From Dehalococcoidia bacterium (lineage in GTDB: Bacteria > Chloroflexota > Dehalococcoidia > Dehalococcoidales > E44-bin46): a stretch of DNA of 43,658 nt. The translations under genes and the position numbers were made by a program. Positions within the stretch are counted from its first letter, which is position 1, and every line of letters starts with the position of its first letter. Positions 37,261 to 43,658 of the stretch are shown in pieces. The stretch covers positions 1 to 43,658 of the forward strand of contig JAUWIC010000016.1 in assembly GCA_030605575.1 (NCBI GenBank), in the 5' to 3' direction. The notes beneath the pieces are model-generated. The model did no database searches. It was given only the letters and a program-made list of their open reading frames with translations, and was not told where the DNA came from.

Positions 37261-37938
37261 CTACGTAGCTACCCTGGCCAATCGGCGCTGGATAATAGCC
37301 CGGATAATAACGAAGCCAATGATGCCCAGGAAAAAGACGGCAGCGAAAACTCCTGCCGCCCGTATTCTCCTATCGGTTATTACCTCAATGCCCTTGCTGA
37401 ACTTCCACAACCAGGCATAGCTACCGATAGGAGCAAAATAGCGCCAGGTAGTCGGTAGCTGGATGCCTTTAGCCTTCATTTCCTCTATAGGCTTGACCAC
37501 AGCCCACTCCCACACCCTACCGATAGCCCCCGCTACAACACCGGCGGGGACGACAATAAGAGCAATAATGAAAAAGACAGGTTCATCACCTTGACCCCAA
37601 AACCCCCAGCCAAAACAGAGAATAAACAGAGCATAAATGGCACCGTGCAATGCGATACCTAGAAGAAAGGCTTGTGCCGTTAGCCATAACAGTAGCAAGA
37701 AATGCTTAGGTGAATACTTTTCCGGTATTTCAAGCCGGCTAAGAGCAATTCGCGCACGCGGTATAGCTACTACAACAAAGAAAATAATAATAATTAATAA
37801 AGGAGCCCCGAACATAGAGAAAAGGCCAAGAACTGATACTTCAAGCTCAGCGGCAATGATAAAAAGGGCTCCAATCAATATATACAGCAGTAGGAAAATT
37901 TGCTTAGGCGATAAATTTTTCGACATTTGGCACCACAA
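37261..37938 (-). CDS. Multi-pass membrane protein
   Basis: 225 aa with multiple hydrophobic segments. Confidence 0.6.
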   Translation of the reverse strand: MWCQMSKNLSPKQIFLLLYILIGALFIIAAELEVSVLGLFSMFGAPLLIIIIFFVVVAIPRARIALSRLEIPEKYSPKHFLLLLWLTAQAFLLGIALHGAIYALFILCFGWGFWGQGDEPVFFIIALIVVPAGVVAGAIGRVWEWAVVKPIEEMKAKGIQLPTTWRYFAPIGSYAWLWKFSKGIEVITDRRIRAAGVFAAVFFLGIIGFVIIRAIIQRRLARVAT

Positions 37939-37993
37939 GTAGACGTGCTTTAATTGTACTCTATTTTACATGGTTGTCAATATCCTTAAGAAA

Positions 37994-38040
37994 GAAGGTG
38001 TCAAATTAGACATCGCAGAATGAAACAATTGACAGTGAAG
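37994..38040 (+). repeat. About 45-bp direct repeat copy 1 (KEGVKLDIAE* tail + AACAATTGACAGTGAAG)
   Basis: Matches about 38868-38914 with 4 mismatches. Confidence 0.8.
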
Positions 38041-38071
38041 TTGGTCATACCTTTACTATCCTTGGGGTGAG

Positions 38072-38179
38072 CACATCATAAGGCTTGGTGGCTGGGAAAG
38101 CCTAGACATGGTGGAGAGATACACTAGGTCAGTAAGGTTCGAGGATAGCTTGAGGTTCTATAAAGCGGTGCTATCCTAA
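38072..38179 (+). pseudogene. Tyrosine recombinase C-terminal remnant
   Basis: HIIRLGGWESLDMVERYTRSVRFEDSLRFYKAVLS*. Confidence 0.8.
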
Positions 38180-38332
38180 TTACTTACGTTTGACAAAGAA
38201 TAGTATTCCTACAACAAGCAGAAACACACCAACCAAAATATGGAGTGCTGCTGGAACTGCAAGTATGATAATACCGAAGACAATGGCTACGATAGCAGCT
38301 ATTCGACTGTGAGGTGAAAGTTCAGTTAGCAT
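38180..38332 (-). CDS. DUF3096-like small membrane protein
   Basis: MLTELSPHSRIAAIVAIVFGIIILAVPAALHILVGVFLLVVGILFFVKRK. Confidence 0.65.
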   Translation of the reverse strand: MLTELSPHSRIAAIVAIVFGIIILAVPAALHILVGVFLLVVGILFFVKRK

Positions 38333-38586
38333 CTCTATTCCTCCTTTATTGAAGAATGACTATCAGTATTCTATATTATAGATGTTGTTTTTTGTCAATA
38401 CCCCATGGCCTGCCCCCAGCAAATTGGGCTGGGAATATTTTCAGTATTATATGAACCATCGCGTGAAAAAAACGGAATTAATGCAGCTGTTCCGTAACAA
38501 TGTATTATGATTTAGCGAACATTGGCATTATAACTAATAGAGGATCAAGCTAGTGAACTACATATTGTCATTTATTATATCAGGCA

Positions 38587-38775
38587 TTATAGAAGATATT
38601 CTTGTATAAAGAACATGGCACCTATGAAAATTAGGTATGCACCAATAAGGTAAGCAACTATCCGGGGTTTAACAATCATGATAATTCCTAAAACAATGGC
38701 AATAATGGCAGCTACGAGACCAGTGATTCCAATTCCAAAAAAATTCATGGCTTGCCTCCTTCGAACTTGTTGCAC
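38587..38775 (-). CDS. DUF3096-like small membrane protein (paralogue)
   Basis: GLVAAIIAIVLGIIMIVKPRIVAYLIGAYLIFIGAMFFI. Confidence 0.65.
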   Translation of the reverse strand: MQQVRRRQAMNFFGIGITGLVAAIIAIVLGIIMIVKPRIVAYLIGAYLIFIGAMFFIQEYLL

Positions 38776-38867
38776 CTAAGTTAACTTGTTACCTCCGTTT
38801 TGTCAATAGCCTCAAATAAGAAATGAATTTTTTGCACTTGTGAAACTTACTTGTGACTCAGAAGAAG

Positions 38868-38914
38868 GAAGGCGTCAAGTTAGACATTGCAGGATGAAAC
38901 AATTGACAGTGAAG
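38868..38914 (+). repeat. About 45-bp direct repeat copy 2
   Basis: GAAGGCGTCAAGTTAGACATTGCAGGATGAAACAATTGACAGTGAAG. Confidence 0.8.
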
Positions 38915-39060
38915 ATGATGATTCAGTATTGAAAAATAATAAGTTAGAGTTAACAAAACGCTATTTTGTTCAATCATTTTCTGTTTCTGCTTAATTCTCT
39001 TACTTTGTAGAACGATGCTCGGCCGTGTAGTATAATGCGCACAAGGATGATTTTTTGCTA

Positions 39061-42000
39061 ATGGGGAAAACTCAGAGTAACATAGAGTCATTTTCTGGAT
39101 ATATACACGCCATTGAGAAAAAGCTGGCGATGGGTGATGCTACTGAGCATACCCATCGCTCGGCGCTTGAAGATTTAGTCGAAAGTCTGGCTTCAGGCAT
39201 CAGCGCCACCAACGAGCCGAAACATATCGAGTGCGGCGCTCCCGACTTCATCCTCAGAAAAGGCTCGGTCACCGTTGGCTATATCGAGGCTAAGGATATT
39301 GGCAAGAGCCTAGACGAAGCCGAGAAATCAGAGCAGTTACAGCGCTATCTTGGCTCGCTCACAAATCTTATTCTTACCGATTACCTTGAGTTCCGCTGGT
39401 ATGTAGATGGGGAGAAGCGTTTATCGGCGCGTTTGGGTACACCGACCAAAGACGGTAAAATCAAACGGGATAAGGAAGGGATTCAAGCAGTTGCCAAGCT
39501 TTTAACAACTTTTCTTGAACATCAGGCCGAGAGGGTCGGCACACCACAGGAGCTTGCCGAGCGCATGGCGCGGCTGGCACACATGATTCGTGACTTAATC
39601 ATCAATGCTTTCAATCAGGAAGCAGAGAGTGGTGGTCTACACAATCAGTTAGCGGCCTTCCAGGAAAACCTTATTCCCGACCTATCAGTGGAACAGTTTG
39701 CCGATATGTATGCCCAAACCATCGCCTATGGGCTGTTTGCCGCCCGGTGTAACGCGCCGGATAACAAGGACTTCACCCGACAGAATGCCGCCTACCTGCT
39801 GCCGAAAACCAACCCGTTCCTGCGCAAGCTGTTTAACACCATCGCCGGGCCGGATTTAGATGACCGTATCGCCTGGCTGGTGGACGACCTGGCACAGATT
39901 TTGGCACAGGCGGACATGGCAGCCGTCCTGGAGAACTTTGGCAAGCACGGCGGTAAGGAAGACCCGGTAGTGCATTTCTACGAAACCTTCCTGAAAGCCT
40001 ACGACTCCAAGGTGCGGGAGATGCGAGGCGTTTATTACACGCCGGAGCCGGTTGTCTCATATATCGTGCGGTCAATAGATGGCCTGCTGAAAGACTGCTT
40101 CAACAAGCCACAAGGGCTGGCAGACCCCGATGTATATATCCTTGACCCCGCCACCGGCACGGCCACCTTCCTCTACATGGTCATCAATGAAATTCGCCAG
40201 GTCTTTGCCGGCCAGGAAGGGATGTGGAACGACTATGTGGCGGAAAAACTGCTGAAGCGCATTTTTGGCTTTGAGCTGCTGATGGCTCCCTATGCTGTCG
40301 CCCATCTCAAACTGGGATTACTGCTGCAAGAGACAGGCTATAAATTTCAGAGCGACGAGCGGCTGGGTATCTACCTGACCAATACGCTGGATGAAGCCAT
40401 AAAACACTCCGAGACGCTCTTTGCCCGGTGGATAAGCGAGGAAGCCAACGCAGCCGCCCGGGTGAAGAAAGATGAGCCAATAATGGTGGTGCTGGGTAAT
40501 CCACCATACTCCGGGCATTCAGCAAACAAGGGTGAATGGGCAAGACAGCTAGTCGAGCAGTACAAGACGGTTGATGGTAAGCCCTTGGGAGAAAAGAATC
40601 CCAAGTGGTTACAGGATGACTACGTGAAATTCCTTGCTTTCGGACAGTGGCGCATTGAGCGCACGGGGCAGGGCGTGCTGGGTTTTATCACCAATCACTC
40701 TTACCTGGATAATCCGACCTTCCGCGGCATGCGCCAGTCACTGATGAATACTTTTACCGATATCTACATCCTCAACCTGCACGGCAACGCCAAAAAGAAA
40801 GAGGTTGCGCCAGATGGAAGCAAAGATGAAAACGTATTTGATATTCAGCAGGGGGTAGCTATAGGTCTTTTTGTGAAAGAATCAGGCAAAGCAGAACCAG
40901 CCACAGTCCACTACGCAGATCTCTGGGGGCTGCATGGTGACTGGCCAAGCCCGCAGCCGGGGACAAAATATTTCACTCTTTCTGAGACAGATATTAGCAC
41001 GACCGAATGGGACAAACTTGAACCCCATAGCCCGTATTACTTGTTCGTGCCCAGAGATGAGGCGAAATCGGAAGAGTATGAAAAAGGCTGGAAGGTGACA
41101 GAAATCTTCCCAGCGAATGTTATGGGTGTTCAAACTCATAGAGACCACTTAGTAATTGACTTCTCCATAGAATCGTTGAAGGAACGTGTTATCGCGTTAA
41201 GAGACACTCAATTATTAGACGATGATATTAAAGATAAATTCGGTGTAGTAGATACAGATCAATGGTCTATTAACGGTGCTAGAGCAGAGCTACTCAAAGA
41301 TGATGCATGGCAAAAGAGTCTGATGCAGTGCCTATATCGTCCATTTGATACTCGTCCTTTCTTCTATCACAAGGCTCTTGTAGACCGACCAAGACTTCAA
41401 ATAATGAGAAACATATTGCTTGGCTCGGTTGCACTTTTACTTCCTAGAGGTGTCGGAGGTAGTTGGCAACACGCGTTTGTTGCCAATTGCCCTTGCGTAG
41501 ATGTGGCTATATCAGCGGCGTCTCGTGAAGCCAATCAAGTTTTCCCCCTCTACCTCTACCCCGCCCAAGGCGAGATGCAGTTTGATGAGGGACACCGCCG
41601 CCCCAACCTCAACCCGGAGTTCATCAAAGAGTTCTCAGATAAGCTGGGATTGCGTTTTGTCGATGATGGCAGGGGAGACCTTGGGCAGACCTTCGGCCCG
41701 GAGGATATATTCCACTATGCCTACGCTATCTTTCACTCCCCCACTTACCGCACTCGCTACGCCGAGTTCCTCAAGATAGACTTCCCCCGCCTGCCGCTGA
41801 CCTCGGACAAAGGACTTTTCAAGACGCTGGCGGAAAAGGGCGCCGAGTTGGTATCACTGCACCTCATGGAGTTGCCAACGCTGAATACGCCCATTACTAA
41901 GTATCCCGTCTCTGGCTCCAACGAGGTGGAAAAAGTAACCTGCGACGAAAAAACGCAGCGGGTCTACATAAACAAAGAACAATACTTCGAGGGTATACCT

Positions 42001-42186
42001 CCAGAGATCTGGAATTTTCACATTGGCGGCTATCAAGTCTGCCAGAAGTGGCTTAAAGACCGCAAAGGCAGAGCACTGACCTATGATGAACTGACCCACT
42101 ATCAGAAAGTTATGATAGCTCTTAAGGAGACCATCCGGCTAATGGAAGAGATAGATGCCCTGATTCCCGTGTGGCCGGTGGAGTAG
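39061..42186 (+). CDS. Type IIG-like restriction-modification fusion (PD-(D/E)xK + N6-adenine methylase)
   Basis: GAPDFILRKGSVTVGYIEAKD; MRGVYYTPEPVVSYIV; DPATGTATFLY; VVLGNPPYSG. Confidence 0.88.
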   Translation: MGKTQSNIESFSGYIHAIEKKLAMGDATEHTHRSALEDLVESLASGISATNEPKHIECGAPDFILRKGSVTVGYIEAKDIGKSLDEAEKSEQLQRYLGSLTNLILTDYLEFRWYVDGEKRLSARLGTPTKDGKIKRDKEGIQAVAKLLTTFLEHQAERVGTPQELAERMARLAHMIRDLIINAFNQEAESGGLHNQLAAFQENLIPDLSVEQFADMYAQTIAYGLFAARCNAPDNKDFTRQNAAYLLPKTNPFLRKLFNTIAGPDLDDRIAWLVDDLAQILAQADMAAVLENFGKHGGKEDPVVHFYETFLKAYDSKVREMRGVYYTPEPVVSYIVRSIDGLLKDCFNKPQGLADPDVYILDPATGTATFLYMVINEIRQVFAGQEGMWNDYVAEKLLKRIFGFELLMAPYAVAHLKLGLLLQETGYKFQSDERLGIYLTNTLDEAIKHSETLFARWISEEANAAARVKKDEPIMVVLGNPPYSGHSANKGEWARQLVEQYKTVDGKPLGEKNPKWLQDDYVKFLAFGQWRIERTGQGVLGFITNHSYLDNPTFRGMRQSLMNTFTDIYILNLHGNAKKKEVAPDGSKDENVFDIQQGVAIGLFVKESGKAEPATVHYADLWGLHGDWPSPQPGTKYFTLSETDISTTEWDKLEPHSPYYLFVPRDEAKSEEYEKGWKVTEIFPANVMGVQTHRDHLVIDFSIESLKERVIALRDTQLLDDDIKDKFGVVDTDQWSINGARAELLKDDAWQKSLMQCLYRPFDTRPFFYHKALVDRPRLQIMRNILLGSVALLLPRGVGGSWQHAFVANCPCVDVAISAASREANQVFPLYLYPAQGEMQFDEGHRRPNLNPEFIKEFSDKLGLRFVDDGRGDLGQTFGPEDIFHYAYAIFHSPTYRTRYAEFLKIDFPRLPLTSDKGLFKTLAEKGAELVSLHLMELPTLNTPITKYPVSGSNEVEKVTCDEKTQRVYINKEQYFEGIPPEIWNFHIGGYQVCQKWLKDRKGRALTYDELTHYQKVMIALKETIRLMEEIDALIPVWPVE

Positions 42187-42248
42187 GAGGGATAAGCCGG
42201 TGGGAGAGTGGCAGAGCACAACCCACCGATATCTAACAAGGTGGCAGA

Positions 42249-43085
42249 ATGAGCAGAGGATTGCTTGACGATTCTGATTGGGAAAAGATTGACCAGAAAA
42301 TCCCTGACTTGAGTAACCTTGGGGATATGGTTCTCCACCTTCCACCAGGTTTTATCCCTATCCATTTCCCACCCAAAAGCGATATTCAAGAAGTACCGAC
42401 TATTTTCCATGATATATTTTACACTCTTAAGTGTGCTGTATATGCACTACGCGAAACTTTCGCACATCAGGCATGGTACTTGGAGAAAAAAGAACCACCA
42501 GATAAAGTGCTTGCCGCCATTTTTGGACGCTACTATACAGACGATGCAGCGTTACGGCTCTACGCAGCCGGAGAGCAGTATCTTGTAGACGCAATCAAGA
42601 AGATGCTGGAAATTAGCGAGAAACAGTTATCACCTTATAAATTGGAAAGAAAGAAAAAATACAAGAGAGAAGGAAAGGATCAAAGAAAAATATCCAAGCT
42701 AGAAATCGTTGGCGCTTTCCTGAGCGCCCGAGAAACAGTTTATCCTTTTACGGAGGCGATAACCAGTCTGACAGACTTGAAGGAATGGAAAACAACGGTA
42801 GATTACAGGAACAGGTGGGTTCATGAGCAACCACCTACTGTGGCAGGAATGGGAAATGTCTATAAGCGGGGGAAAAGATGGAAGCCATTATCGAATGGGA
42901 GATATACGCTCGGAATAGGAGGGGGCGATAAACCGGAGTTTTCTGTTGAAGACTTGGTAGGGTTCATTAAACCCGCTATGTTTAAGTTTACGGATACATT
43001 GACTTCTGTGGTTGAGTTTTATACGGAACTCTTGAAGGACGATGCAAAAAAGGACGGTTACACTCTCGATACGGTCGGACAATGA
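42249..43085 (+). CDS. Hypothetical protein with HEPN-like RX4H motif
   Basis: 278 aa; DYRNRWVHEQPP; alpha-helical look. Confidence 0.55.
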   Translation: MSRGLLDDSDWEKIDQKIPDLSNLGDMVLHLPPGFIPIHFPPKSDIQEVPTIFHDIFYTLKCAVYALRETFAHQAWYLEKKEPPDKVLAAIFGRYYTDDAALRLYAAGEQYLVDAIKKMLEISEKQLSPYKLERKKKYKREGKDQRKISKLEIVGAFLSARETVYPFTEAITSLTDLKEWKTTVDYRNRWVHEQPPTVAGMGNVYKRGKRWKPLSNGRYTLGIGGGDKPEFSVEDLVGFIKPAMFKFTDTLTSVVEFYTELLKDDAKKDGYTLDTVGQ

Positions 43086-43192
43086 AAATAAATTGTCCCA
43101 GCTCCGGGTTTGAAGATGAGGGTAATTTTCGTAGCCATTGTGGAACGGCTTTACCCAAGCTTGCCGCTTCCAGTGATGCCAGTCACACATAA
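43082..43192 (+). CDS. 36-aa degenerate zinc-ribbon microprotein, ATGA-coupled
   Basis: MKINCPSSGFEDEGNFRSHCGTALPKLAASSDASHT; ATG overlaps the upstream TGA. Confidence 0.4.
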   Translation: MKINCPSSGFEDEGNFRSHCGTALPKLAASSDASHT

Positions 43193-43355
43193 CGTCATTT
43201 AGTGTACCAAGAGGGAGGAACAATAATACTACCCTTTTTCATTCCGTAAACGGTCCCACTGAATATTCTTGGGGATGTCTGTTCAAATATATAAAAACAA
43301 AAAATATAGGGACTCTTTTTATCGCCCTGTATAGTAGGAATCTATATCAACATAA

Positions 43356-43652
43356 TTAAGTACCAAGCGCCCGGAACTCACCACTTTCTTCTATATTGAG
43401 CAAGTAACCCTCGAGGTTCTCTGGGAGAAGCTTTAATGCTTCAGAATTGCTGTCAACAACAAATACCCTGATGCATGGCTTACCATGAGATTTACCCTCT
43501 GCGACGCCCACCACACCAGGCACTGCCATCAGTTTATCAGCATGTCTCTTTAAAACCTCTTTGATTTTTACATCGGGCATGTCATAGCCTCTAAAATAAG
43601 CAGGGAAGAAGCCAAAGCCTCTTCCCTGATAGTGTATTTGTTGTTTTCCCAA
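43356..43652 (-). CDS. Hypothetical protein (98 aa)
   Basis: KLMAVPGVVGVAEGKSHGKPCIRVFVVD. Confidence 0.5.
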   Translation of the reverse strand: MGKQQIHYQGRGFGFFPAYFRGYDMPDVKIKEVLKRHADKLMAVPGVVGVAEGKSHGKPCIRVFVVDSNSEALKLLPENLEGYLLNIEESGEFRALGT

Positions 43653-43658
43653 CCAACT

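Noticed and set aside
1-43658. CRISPR array
   Set aside because: No regularly spaced 25-40 bp repeats with unique spacers were seen; the recurring repeats are intergenic hairpins or att-like pairs

Overview
The window looks like bacterial chromosome, probably a Dehalococcoidia/Chloroflexota-type genome; this assignment is inferred from gene content and protein character, with no database search. The core backbone carries pepA, an MBL hydrolase, mobA, moeA, a DUF362-like protein, acylphosphatase, a radical SAM protein, RNase III, an RNase J-like protein, tRNAs, a nitrilase-family protein, and tuf-rpmG-secE-nusG-rplK-[metabolic genes]-rplA-rplJ-rplL. At least two accessory elements interrupt it. 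Element 1 (about 10865-19044) is bounded by a perfect 47-bp direct repeat of the 5' half of tRNA-Glu(CTC). It carries HTH proteins, a RecA-like ATPase, AlbA_2/Schlafen-like and HsdR-N-like genes, and a tyrosine integrase. Element 2 (about 30.24-36.4 kb) abuts a truncated comM/yifB-like gene. It carries MerR and XRE regulators, a DUF3854-type primase/ATPase, a serine recombinase and a tyrosine recombinase with a zinc-ribbon-like insertion. The right end carries integrase scars, DUF3096-like small membrane proteins, a large Type IIG-like restriction-modification (RM) protein and a HEPN-motif protein. The strongest observation is that precise excision of element 1 would join a 62-aa HTH ORF at its left end, in frame through the tRNA-derived core, to the integrase at its right end. 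The predicted product is a 326-aa HTH-integrase. Integration would therefore split the recombinase gene and also separate tRNA-Glu from its native promoter.
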